A stretch of DNA of 13,080 nucleotides from a candidate division FCPU426 bacterium (GTDB lineage Bacteria > Oederibacteriota > PGYV01 > Palsa-1178). Numbering within the stretch: position 1 is the first letter of the stretch; every line of letters starts with the position of its first letter. This document shows positions 5,158 to 12,936 of the stretch, piece after piece. The position numbers and the translations under genes were made by a program. Under the pieces are notes generated by a model. That model was not told the origin of the DNA, searched no databases, and saw only the letters and a list, made by a program, of their open reading frames with translations. The DNA lies in the NCBI GenBank assembly GCA_003167475.1, contig PMTB01000046.1, forward strand, positions 1 through 13,080, read 5' to 3'.

Positions 5158-7014
5158 CTAGTTGTTTTGTTCGAATTTGAAGCCCTGCTCTTTCATCAAA
5201 CTCACGCAAATGTCCACAACTTCCGCGTCAAACAGCGTTCCCCTGTTGGTGATTATTTCCCCGAGCGCCACATCTATGCCATACGCGGGCCTGTATGGCC
5301 TGGCAAAGGTTATGGCTTCCACCACGTCAGCCACGCTTATTATCCTGCTTTCAAGGTATATTTTATCGTCGGTCAGGCCGTACGGATAACCGGAACCGTT
5401 AAGCCTTTCGTGGTGCTGCAGTATAATGTCCGCTATCGGCCAGGGAAAATCGATGGACTTAAGCACATCATATCCTGCCTCCGGGTGTTTCTTTATGATA
5501 TCATATTCTTCCGCGGTCAAAGCGCCCACTTTATTCAGTATGGAACCCGACACGAATATCTTGCCGATGTCATGTATCAGAGCCGAGATATACACGCAGT
5601 TTATCTGTTCCGGCGGAAGTCCCATTTCTTTCGCGATCGCCCTGGCGAGCTGGGCGGTCCTGTGCTGGTGTCCGACCGTGTACATATCCTTTTTTTCAAC
5701 AAGTTTTTCCATGGCCGTGATTATTCCGTCCATGACCTTCTTTACGGCGGTGTAGCTCTGTTTGAGCTCGGTTTCCATTTTCTTTTTTTCCGTAATATCC
5801 CTGACCGTCACCATGACTGCTTTTGGCGAGTTGTCCTGCTTGCGGATAAGCGTGCCGTTCGCCTCCCCGATCATTTTTTCGCCGTTATATTTGATCAGTT
5901 CGACCTCAAAATTATGCGCGCTCCCCTCCCTGATGACTTTTTCAAAGGCCTCCCGCATCTTCGCGGCCTCATGCGGGGCCGCAAAGTCAACTATATTTTT
6001 CCCGACAAACATATCCATCCGCGGCGCGGCATAGAATTCCAGGGCCCTGTCGGAGGCGTATAGTATAAAGCCCTCCGTATCCGCCACAAAAACAGCGTCC
6101 GGAGAAGCGTCGATCAGGCTTCGGAACATCTCCTCGGAATTCCGTATCTCTTCCTCTGTCTTTTTCCGCGCGGTAATATCCCTTGCTATGGCCAAAACGT
6201 ATTCTTCATCGTCTATTTTATCCTTTTTCAGGCTCACTTCGATCCATTGTTCGCAGCCGTCTTTCCTTATATCGCGCATTTCAAAAACATGATTGCCTTT
6301 CTCGTCCAGCATCTGCCCGTGCCCTTTCATGATGCTTTCAAATTCCTCTTCCTTCCCCGAAGGCTTAAAAAGATCCAGCCCCTTGTCCTTTAGTTCCTCA
6401 TATGTACAGCCTTTCATTTCCGCGGCTTTTTTATTCGCGTCTATTATCCTGCCGGTCTTCGGGTCCAGTATCAGTATGGCGTCGTTCACGCCGTTAAAAA
6501 TGGCCTTGTAATTCTCCTCGGTTTTCCTCAGGCGCCCTTCCATCTGCCTGTGCTTGGTCACATCCCTCACCGACCCCAGGAACGCCACTGCCTTGCCCTT
6601 TGCGTCCTTTATCACCGATTCGTTCATCTCGCAAAAAAACCTTGTTCCATCGGTTTTCAAAAGGGTGTATTCCGCGCCGCTTAAAAAGCCCTCTTTAAGG
6701 GTACGCTTCATGTTCACAAGGTATTTTTCCCTGTTTTCAGGAGCCATGAAAATTATGGAACTTTTTCCCACAAGTTCGTGGGCGCTGGAGGCCCCGTAAA
6801 TATGGGCCGCCCGCTCAGAGGCATAGATGATGGTCCCGTCCAGGTCGGTAATGGTTATGACGTCGGAAGAAGTTATCATGAGTTTCTTGTATATATCGCT
6901 TGAATTATTATTGCCAAGAAATGATTTATCCCGCTTCAAGCCGGATTTAACGGAAGACCTGCGCTTTTTTATGCCTGTGTTTTTAAGGGTTTTTTTAACT
7001 TTGCCTGTGCGCAA
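5158..7014 (-). CDS. PAS-PAS-PAS-HD-GYP signalling protein (putative c-di-GMP phosphodiesterase)
   Basis: The 618-residue soluble protein has a basic N-terminus (1-35), three PAS domains at about 42-155, 167-285 and 293-410, each ending in a DIT/DVT-type motif (RDVTKHR, RDITARK, RDITEKK), and an HD-GYP domain at about 430-610. The metal-binding HD pair (His481-Asp482 in LIHDIGKI) and the GYP signature (GSGYPYGL, 541-547) are intact, with HHERLNG before it and SVADVVEA after it. The family hydrolyses c-di-GMP, usually to GMP or pGpG, under control of sensory domains. No membrane segment is present, so the signals are internal (small molecule, redox or oxygen). Translation starts at TTG (7014), supported by AGAGG 7 nt upstream. 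It has its own strong promoter and sits downstream of a diguanylate cyclase gene. Confidence 0.9.
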   Translation of the reverse strand: MRTGKVKKTLKNTGIKKRRSSVKSGLKRDKSFLGNNNSSDIYKKLMITSSDVITITDLDGTIIYASERAAHIYGASSAHELVGKSSIIFMAPENREKYLVNMKRTLKEGFLSGAEYTLLKTDGTRFFCEMNESVIKDAKGKAVAFLGSVRDVTKHRQMEGRLRKTEENYKAIFNGVNDAILILDPKTGRIIDANKKAAEMKGCTYEELKDKGLDLFKPSGKEEEFESIMKGHGQMLDEKGNHVFEMRDIRKDGCEQWIEVSLKKDKIDDEEYVLAIARDITARKKTEEEIRNSEEMFRSLIDASPDAVFVADTEGFILYASDRALEFYAAPRMDMFVGKNIVDFAAPHEAAKMREAFEKVIREGSAHNFEVELIKYNGEKMIGEANGTLIRKQDNSPKAVMVTVRDITEKKKMETELKQSYTAVKKVMDGIITAMEKLVEKKDMYTVGHQHRTAQLARAIAKEMGLPPEQINCVYISALIHDIGKIFVSGSILNKVGALTAEEYDIIKKHPEAGYDVLKSIDFPWPIADIILQHHERLNGSGYPYGLTDDKIYLESRIISVADVVEAITFARPYRPAYGIDVALGEIITNRGTLFDAEVVDICVSLMKEQGFKFEQNN

Positions 7015-7068
7015 TGAATTACCTCTTTTATATTTAGGATAATCCCGGTTAAATACGCTTTCGATAAA

Positions 7069-7097
7069 ATTATAATGAATAACGCCTTGTTTGTAAA
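7069..7097 (-). promoter_or_regulatory. Sigma70-type promoter of the HD-GYP gene
   Basis: On the minus strand TTTACA (7092-7097), a 17-nt spacer and a perfect TATAAT (7069-7074). The predicted transcription start near 7062 leaves a leader of about 48 nt before the TTG start codon. The hexamers and spacing are the same as in the Kelch gene promoter. Confidence 0.75.
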
Positions 7098-7181
7098 GTG
7101 TTTTGTTAGATAATGAAATTGCTTTAGTGGTCTTTATGCAATTTTCTTATCTTTATCTGCCTTTCATTCAATTTATCCCGG

Positions 7182-8126
7182 CTATCCGATAGTGACGTAA
7201 TTCCTTCCTTCATTTTTACTCTGATACATAAGGTTATCTGCCCTTTTCACGACTGAATCAAGGTCGTCTTGCCTTTTCGCTATTGTCGCGCCTATTGAAA
7301 CCGTCGCAGTGATATTCTTATCCGGAAGCGTTATATGCGAATGCTCGATCAATCCACGTAATTTATCCGCTATGTTATACAGGGCTTTATTGTCCATATT
7401 TGCTATCATTATTATGAATTCCTCGCCGCCCCACCTTCCCACAAAATCCTCTTCCCTCAGATTATTCATGAAGGTCTTGGACACCACCTTAAGCACCTTG
7501 TCGCCGTTGTCGTGGCCGAAAGTGTCGTTTACTTCCTTGAAATGGTCTATGTCTATGAACAAAAGCCCGAACTGGTTCGCCCAGGAATACCTGTTCATCT
7601 CTTCCAGTTTTGTGTTTATCTTTATCTCGGTGTACCGCCTGTTGCCGACACCCGTCAAAACGTCTATAAAGGCGAGCTGTTCGAGCTTTTCTATCTGCTT
7701 GAAAGCCGATATTTTATTTGAATTGTCGTTGAATATTTCCACTGCCCCGGTGACTTTTCCGTTCTCATCCTTCATGGGCGATATGCGCGTCAATACCGGT
7801 ATGCGGTAGCCGTCCTTATGCTTTAGGTATACTTCCTCCTCGACAAGACGCTGCTCTTTCATGGCCCTGACCGCGGGACAGGTCTCGTTCTTGCACAGGT
7901 TCTCGCCCTTGTTATTGGTGTGCATAAGGATATTGTCCCAGCAGTGCGCGCCGATCATATCCACGGCTTTATACCCGGTGAGCTTTTCCGCGGCTTTATT
8001 CCAGTAGGATATTTTCCGCTCCCAATCGCAGAAGTAAACGCCCTCATAAAGGTTATCAAGTATACTTTTATAGAAATCCGGTTCAAATCCGGCCGGACCG
8101 CTTTTTTTGTCCTTATCGTCAGCCAT
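7182..8126 (-). CDS. PAS-GGDEF diguanylate cyclase
   Basis: The 314-residue protein starts MADDKDKKSG, fixed by AGGAGC 4 nt upstream; a longer in-frame start at 8183 would lie within the promoter. A single PAS domain (about 15-140) carries three cysteines, Cys62, Cys78 and Cys83, in the HCWDN and LCKNETCP segments, a pattern I know from PAS-GGDEF proteins and possibly redox or metal related. The GGDEF domain (about 150-314) has DIDHFKEVND for metal and substrate, the active-site variant GGEEF (233-237), and the inhibitory I-site RxxD (Arg224-Asp227) exactly 5 residues before it. It should therefore make c-di-GMP from two GTP and be feedback-inhibited by product. No membrane segments. It precedes the HD-GYP gene but each has its own promoter. 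Confidence 0.93.
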   Translation of the reverse strand: MADDKDKKSGPAGFEPDFYKSILDNLYEGVYFCDWERKISYWNKAAEKLTGYKAVDMIGAHCWDNILMHTNNKGENLCKNETCPAVRAMKEQRLVEEEVYLKHKDGYRIPVLTRISPMKDENGKVTGAVEIFNDNSNKISAFKQIEKLEQLAFIDVLTGVGNRRYTEIKINTKLEEMNRYSWANQFGLLFIDIDHFKEVNDTFGHDNGDKVLKVVSKTFMNNLREEDFVGRWGGEEFIIMIANMDNKALYNIADKLRGLIEHSHITLPDKNITATVSIGATIAKRQDDLDSVVKRADNLMYQSKNEGRNYVTIG

Positions 8127-8154
8127 CGCAGCTCCTGGTTTTAGGTATTGATTA

Positions 8155-8183
8155 AGTATATATGGTAGTGGTAGTGTAGTCAA
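8155..8183 (-). promoter_or_regulatory. Sigma70-type promoter of the diguanylate cyclase gene
   Basis: On the minus strand TTGACT (8178-8183), a 17-nt spacer and TATACT (8155-8160). The predicted start near 8148 gives a leader of about 22 nt that contains the AGGAGC ribosome site. Confidence 0.7.
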
Positions 8184-8211
8184 TCAAAGAGTGATTGCAT
8201 GAAGGGTGTTA

Positions 8212-8225
8212 GAGACTGGAGACTG
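8212..8225. repeat. Tandem heptamer GAGACTG x2
   Basis: Two perfect contiguous copies of GAGACTG sit just outside the large foldback; the same 7-nt register continues into it with GCCAAAA and GACAAAA (8240-8253). Confidence 0.5.
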
Positions 8226-8228
8226 CGC

Positions 8229-8381
8229 TAAGTTTTTAAGCCAAAAGACAAAAGTAAAGTACTTAAGTGGTGAGGCAAGGGGTGCAAGTAAAACAAAAAA
8301 CATCGGTGTGTTTCCTGTTTTACTTATCAACTTGCAGCTTTGCTTTACCATTTAACTTTTGTCTTTTGGCTTAAAAACTTA
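8229..8381. repeat. 153-nt foldback with 27-bp perfect outer stem
   Basis: 8229-8255 and 8355-8381 are perfect reverse complements over 27 nt (outer motif TAAGTTTTTAAGCC). Inside, 8286-8302 and 8309-8325 pair over 17 nt with two mismatches around a 6-nt loop, and the intervening arms are partly complementary (GCAAG/CTTGC). The whole unit starts 7 nt after the stop codon of the 1438-residue gene. It could act as a 3'-end structure that stabilises or ends that transcript, or be a miniature inverted-repeat element. No coding potential is seen. Confidence 0.85.
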
Positions 8382-8388
8382 TCAAGCA

Positions 8389-11300
8389 TTAAACCTTACC
8401 GGCCATAACTTTCTTCCCCTGCTTTTCCGCTACCCTGCCGGCCTGCAGGCAGAAACTTTCAAACCTGGCCTCGAGCAGCTGCGGATACGGGTTTCCGTCG
8501 GCTTCTATGGTCAAAAAAGGCATCCTGTCTTTTTCATTATAACCGGTCTGTTCCAGTTTTACGCCGGCCTGGGCATACGCTTCCATCTGCGACTTGTAAT
8601 CCAGGCTGTTGGCGAGAACTGACTCAGTATAGCGCACAGGCATGCAGGAAAACGGCCCTATGTTCACTATGCCGGCGTATTTGTTGAATACATCCCTCAT
8701 GGTAACGCCTATGATCATTCCGGGCTCGCCCTTTAAAGTCTTGGGCAAAATGTGCTCGGAATATTTCACTATGTCGTCTATGTCCACTGCTTCCACCTCG
8801 CACAAACCGGACTTTGCCAGGATTTTCTTTATTTTGATCTCAATGTGCCTCTGTGTCATGTCCGTGACCAGAAACTCGAGCCAGCCGAGCATGGTATATT
8901 CGGGTATGTGAAGCTTGTTATTTATCATGTACGTCAGGTAATACAGCCACTCTGAAAGATGCGCGGTGCGGGCTATAAAGCCTTTTTCAGCGAGGCGTTT
9001 TGCGATATTCTTATTCGAGAACGCGTCCCTGCGGACGAATATCTCGCCCATAACCGATACTGTCGGCGCGTCGTGCAGTTTCATCTTCAGCGGTATCTTT
9101 TTGAATTCCACGGCTGTCTTTTTAAGCTGTTTGTATATGTCTATGCCCGACGAGCCTTCTATGGCCGCTATTACCTTCCTGCGTTCCTGATGGAATATGG
9201 CTTCCGCTGCGTCCGGGTCTTTTGCTATTGTCCACATGGCATTCCTGATGTCGTCCATCATGTCCGCCGCGACCATGCCGCGCCACGCGTTTATCATGAG
9301 CCCCGGTCCAAAACCGGTGTAGCGTTCCTCATTGGCAACAGATATGACGGCCACGTTCTCGATCTTCTTTTCCCTGATGAGCATATTCATGAATACATGG
9401 TACTGGCCAAGGCGGCAGTAACCCGCCGCGCGCGGCTGGAATACTATGAGTTTCTCATTTTTATCCCTGTCGCTCTGTATGTACTTGAGCATGGTGCCGA
9501 CCGTCAGAACCATCGGCAGGCACTCTTTTCCGGTTGTAACCGACCTGCCTATCCTGAGGGTCTCCGTGTCCGAGACATTCATGGCTTCCGCCCTTACTCC
9601 GGCTTTCCTGAAAGCAGCGGCTATGAACTCCGTGGACAGATCGTTCATGGAAGGCATTATGACCTTTACAGACGGGTCCGTTATCTTTGTTTTGACTCCC
9701 ATTGAATCCACAAAGAACATCCCCGTGTTTTCTATGGACATCTTTGCCGGGACAAAGGTTGAGTGTTTCGTTTCCTGCGCTTTTTTCATGACTTCAATGT
9801 AGTTTTTAACGACGTCAATGAAAGCTTCCACCCTGGTGTCTATGCCCGCGTCAGCCGTATGGCCGTCAAGCTCGAGGGTTAAGGAAGGCTTGTTCTTCAT
9901 GATGCGCCTGAAATATGTCACCATGAGCGAGTCAATGGCGCACAGGAAGTTTGTGATGTATAGGCCGTAAAGCTGATTGTCTTTTTTCACTATCTGCGAC
10001 GCGGAGACGAGTTTCTGCCCTATTTCCCAGTGCAGATAATCGTCGTGCGGGAATGCCTTGGGTTCATGCTCCACCGGCAGCATGTCAAACGGTATGACAG
10101 CGTAGCCGCGCGAAGTGAGTTTTCTCGGCACGCCCTTGTTTGTGTCTTCGTTAAAAGCGTGATGCGGGGCGCCTAAAAGTACGACCGCTATTTTAGACGG
10201 ATCAGCATGAAGTTCGTCAAGGAACTGTTTGCCCACCCTTTTCTTTTCCACATAGAACGCTGTCTGCACGGCGTCAGCCTTATCAAACGCCTCACCTGCC
10301 TGCGCCGCCGTAAAACCAAGCTGTACGCCGACCTCAACAAAGGACTTTTTCTCCTCCGCAACGCCCTTGGAGAAGTTCAATGTGGGAGCAAGGATCTTTT
10401 TATCCAGCCCGCGGCCCTTAAATACCTGCCGCATGGTGAATGCCTCGCCCTGCGTAAATATGCAGGTGGCGGAGAATTCCTTCCTGGACTCGCCGTTTTG
10501 CACGTGCATTTCTTCCACGTGAGGCATGAAGACATAGTCGGGATTATGTTTTAAAAGGTCCTCGAACATGCCTATGGACACCTGGGCAGGATAGCAGAAC
10601 GACGTGGTATGCAGGTGCGCCGCGTCCTCCACAAGTTCCTTTGAAAGGACGACTTTACATCCCAGATTCGCAAAAAAATTATAGTACAGCGGGAACATCT
10701 GCAGCACTATGAACGACCTGTTTATCCCGATAACCGGAGCTTTCGGGTTGATCGGCATGGCAGGCGCGAATTGTTCAAATACAAGTTTGCTGCGGACCAG
10801 CGAGTAGTCAAGTTTTGTGGCGTCAACATCTATGTTATATCTCTGATTGTAGTATTTATTACAGGCCCCGCCAAAAGGATAAACCTTGCCTTCTATCCTT
10901 ATCATATTGATGGAGCATTTCCTGTCGCATTTTTCCTTGCCGCCTAAGCATATGAAAGGCTTCTCATTCGTGATCTGGCGGCCTATCATCTTGGCCAGGT
11001 CAAACTTGCCTTCTTCAAGCAGGTTTAAGTTCAGTCTTTTCTTTACTTCGAGCGCCACGCCAAAAGCACCCATCAAACCCGGGTCCGGCGGTACTATTAT
11101 CTGCTTTCCAGTTATGGCGGCCATGGCAAGCGGCACTGCCTTGTTATAGCAAACTCCGCCCTGCATGAATACCTTATTGCCGATCGCCCTGTGTCCCTTT
11201 ACCCTGTTAACGTAGTTAAAACAAATGGAATAAACCAACCCGGCGAGTATGTCTTCCTTTGATATGCCTTCATGACTGGCGTTCTTAATGTCCGAGGCGA

Positions 11301-12705
11301 TAAAGGCGGCGCACTGGTCATTGAAGTTAGGCGGTTTTACGGCCTTTATGGCCATTTCAGCGATAGACTTGTAATCAATACCGAGCGATTCAAAAGCCGC
11401 TTCTTCAAGGAAGGAACCTGTTCCGGCAGAGCAGGCTTCGTTCATCGCGTAATCAGACGCGACGCCCGCCGTGATATGCGTGTACTTCGCGTCCTGTCCG
11501 CCTATTTCAAATATAGTGTCAACTTCCGGGTCAAAATAAACCGCGGCTGCCGCGTGGGCTATTATCTCGTTTATTACGCCGTCTGTTATGGAGTAAAGGC
11601 CGGCTATCTGCCTGCCCGAGCCTGTTACGCCGATATTCACCACGTTAACCGGCATATTGCCGATGTCCTTTAAAAGGCTCTCATAGCACTGGCGCGAAGC
11701 TTCGACCGGGTTGCCGTTTGTGCGCAGATATATGTCCGCGAGTATCTTGTCGTCCGATAAACGCATGAGCACGGCTTTTGTGGTCGTGGAACCTACGTCA
11801 AGTCCGATAACGCATTTGTCATTGGCCTGAATCTTGCCCCTTACAGACGGATTAAATGTCACGAGTTGTTCGGCGTCTTTCAGCGGAAGAAGCGTCGGGA
11901 AACTTGAATGCCCTTCATTGAAAAGGCTTGTGGGAAGTTTTTTGCCTTTGGTGAATGACGCGACAGCGGCGCCGAGGGCCTCAAAATACGCGGCTTCTTC
12001 GGGCACCGTTACATTGTCTATGAATTTTTTTACGGATGCTATGACAGCCTTATTCATGGTCGTCCCGCCGGTGATAAGCACGTTCTCATGCGGCACTTTC
12101 ATGACAAGCTCGGTTATCTTCTCCCCTATCATGGCGCAAAGTCCGGCCGTGACATTGGCGATAGGCACGCCTTTATTCAAAGCATGGGTACAGTCGGATT
12201 TGCAGAACACGGAGCAGCGTCCCGAGACGCTGTATGGGTCGCCCTGAAGGGCCTTCTCAACCGCTTCCTCAATCCCTATGTTCATCCTTTTTATCTGCTG
12301 GAGAAAAAAGTCCCCGGTTCCCGAGGCGCACTTGTTGCCGGTTGAAATGCCGGTAACCTTCTGGTTATGGTCGAGGCGGTAAACGATAAAAGTCTCGCCG
12401 CCGGCCGAGACGATGGCGTCGTATTTCTTTCCCTTGGCCGATGAATGCCGGAGCGCTTCTTCAATTGCTTCCGGTTCGGTTATGGATGGTACATTGACAA
12501 ATTCCCTGAAACGCCTGCCCGTAACAAGGACAGGGCTCTCGCCGGGGTTTAATTCCTTCACAACTTCCGCAAACCCGGCTTTAGGGTTGCCGTCATGGGC
12601 TTTGCGCAATATACGTTCAATCTTGTATTCTTCCCCGTTTTTAGTCATTTCCACGGCGCTGATAGTGGAAGCGCCAAGGCAAATACCATAAGCTTTTTTA
12701 GTCAT
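8389..12705 (-). CDS. Giant acyl-CoA dehydratase activase/dehydratase-like fusion (double BadF/BcrA ATPase, DUF2229, HgdB-like)
   Basis: The 1438-residue cytoplasmic protein starts MTKKAYGICLGA, with AGGAG 10 nt upstream; an upstream ATG at 12798 would read through the promoter. Module 1 (about 1-255) and module 2 (about 297-560) are both BadF/BadG/BcrA/BcrD-type activases. Each keeps the two cysteines that in HgdC-type dimers hold one [4Fe-4S]: Cys126/Cys164 (KCASGTG, GRCSVF) and Cys424/Cys465 (ACSAGTG, DQCAAF). Module 2 has canonical ATP motifs GLDVGSTTTK and GGQDAK; module 1 does not. Next come Cys586/593/597/614 and a DUF2229-type region (to about 980), then an HgdB-like part with Cys1062 (GKECLPM), Cys1097 (GYCRLGQY) and Cys1354 (GPFSCMP). 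Length suits the 'acyl-CoA dehydratase activase-related' family, which presumably does ATP-driven low-potential electron transfer; substrate unknown. Confidence 0.9.
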   Translation of the reverse strand: MTKKAYGICLGASTISAVEMTKNGEEYKIERILRKAHDGNPKAGFAEVVKELNPGESPVLVTGRRFREFVNVPSITEPEAIEEALRHSSAKGKKYDAIVSAGGETFIVYRLDHNQKVTGISTGNKCASGTGDFFLQQIKRMNIGIEEAVEKALQGDPYSVSGRCSVFCKSDCTHALNKGVPIANVTAGLCAMIGEKITELVMKVPHENVLITGGTTMNKAVIASVKKFIDNVTVPEEAAYFEALGAAVASFTKGKKLPTSLFNEGHSSFPTLLPLKDAEQLVTFNPSVRGKIQANDKCVIGLDVGSTTTKAVLMRLSDDKILADIYLRTNGNPVEASRQCYESLLKDIGNMPVNVVNIGVTGSGRQIAGLYSITDGVINEIIAHAAAAVYFDPEVDTIFEIGGQDAKYTHITAGVASDYAMNEACSAGTGSFLEEAAFESLGIDYKSIAEMAIKAVKPPNFNDQCAAFIASDIKNASHEGISKEDILAGLVYSICFNYVNRVKGHRAIGNKVFMQGGVCYNKAVPLAMAAITGKQIIVPPDPGLMGAFGVALEVKKRLNLNLLEEGKFDLAKMIGRQITNEKPFICLGGKEKCDRKCSINMIRIEGKVYPFGGACNKYYNQRYNIDVDATKLDYSLVRSKLVFEQFAPAMPINPKAPVIGINRSFIVLQMFPLYYNFFANLGCKVVLSKELVEDAAHLHTTSFCYPAQVSIGMFEDLLKHNPDYVFMPHVEEMHVQNGESRKEFSATCIFTQGEAFTMRQVFKGRGLDKKILAPTLNFSKGVAEEKKSFVEVGVQLGFTAAQAGEAFDKADAVQTAFYVEKKRVGKQFLDELHADPSKIAVVLLGAPHHAFNEDTNKGVPRKLTSRGYAVIPFDMLPVEHEPKAFPHDDYLHWEIGQKLVSASQIVKKDNQLYGLYITNFLCAIDSLMVTYFRRIMKNKPSLTLELDGHTADAGIDTRVEAFIDVVKNYIEVMKKAQETKHSTFVPAKMSIENTGMFFVDSMGVKTKITDPSVKVIMPSMNDLSTEFIAAAFRKAGVRAEAMNVSDTETLRIGRSVTTGKECLPMVLTVGTMLKYIQSDRDKNEKLIVFQPRAAGYCRLGQYHVFMNMLIREKKIENVAVISVANEERYTGFGPGLMINAWRGMVAADMMDDIRNAMWTIAKDPDAAEAIFHQERRKVIAAIEGSSGIDIYKQLKKTAVEFKKIPLKMKLHDAPTVSVMGEIFVRRDAFSNKNIAKRLAEKGFIARTAHLSEWLYYLTYMINNKLHIPEYTMLGWLEFLVTDMTQRHIEIKIKKILAKSGLCEVEAVDIDDIVKYSEHILPKTLKGEPGMIIGVTMRDVFNKYAGIVNIGPFSCMPVRYTESVLANSLDYKSQMEAYAQAGVKLEQTGYNEKDRMPFLTIEADGNPYPQLLEARFESFCLQAGRVAEKQGKKVMAGKV

Positions 12706-12725
12706 GTGTTTGCATCTCCTGTCAT

Positions 12726-12754
12726 AATATAGTAGGTTGTTGTAATCATTACAA
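12726..12754 (-). promoter_or_regulatory. Candidate promoter of the activase fusion gene
   Basis: On the minus strand TTGTAA (12749-12754), a 17-nt spacer and TATATT (12726-12731). The -35 lies within the 15-bp palindrome. The predicted start near 12720 would give a leader of only about 15 nt beginning at the AGGAG ribosome site, so the exact start or -10 may differ by a few bases. Confidence 0.45.
12740..12754. promoter_or_regulatory. 7-1-7 palindrome, candidate Fur-family operator
   Basis: TTGTAAT-C-ATTACAA is a perfect 7-1-7 inverted repeat 34 nt upstream of the start codon and overlapping the predicted -35 box. The Bacillus Fur-family boxes have the same layout (PerR TTATAATNATTATAA, Zur TCGTAATNATTACGA, Fur TGATAATNATTATCA); each half here differs by one base from PerR and from Zur. 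Binding at this place would repress. No regulator gene is in the window. Confidence 0.5.
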
Positions 12755-12936
12755 TGTTCGTTTTTGCAATTATTCACCGGGTGTTTACCATGTACCATGG
12801 AGGATAAATAATTGGAATATTAATATACAACAAAGCGGGACGGATTTAAAGAGTTATTTTGGGGGTGTATGGACAAAAAGGTTTCACCTGCTGAAATCTT
12901 TATGTGGGAGGCTTGAAGGCTGTGCGCCTTCTCTTG

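Noticed and set aside
5092..6063. Long plus-strand reading frame of 323 codons
   Set aside because: It is the complement of the HD-GYP gene, has no ribosome site or recognisable domain, and the opposite frame encodes clear PAS and HD-GYP motifs.
8959..9705. Plus-strand reading frame of 248 codons
   Set aside because: It lies wholly opposite the activase fusion gene, whose protein motifs are convincing across this stretch; composition (many Tyr, His, Arg) is typical of an antisense shadow.
12706..12798. N-terminal extension of the activase fusion from an ATG at 12798
   Set aside because: No ribosome site, the added residues are unlike the family start, and it would cover the promoter and palindrome.
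12866..12880. Shared ATGGACAAAA-GG motif near both copies of the inverted-repeat element (also 4967-4978)
   Set aside because: Only about 12 nt match and the distances to the element differ (roughly 32 versus 63 nt), so chance cannot be excluded.
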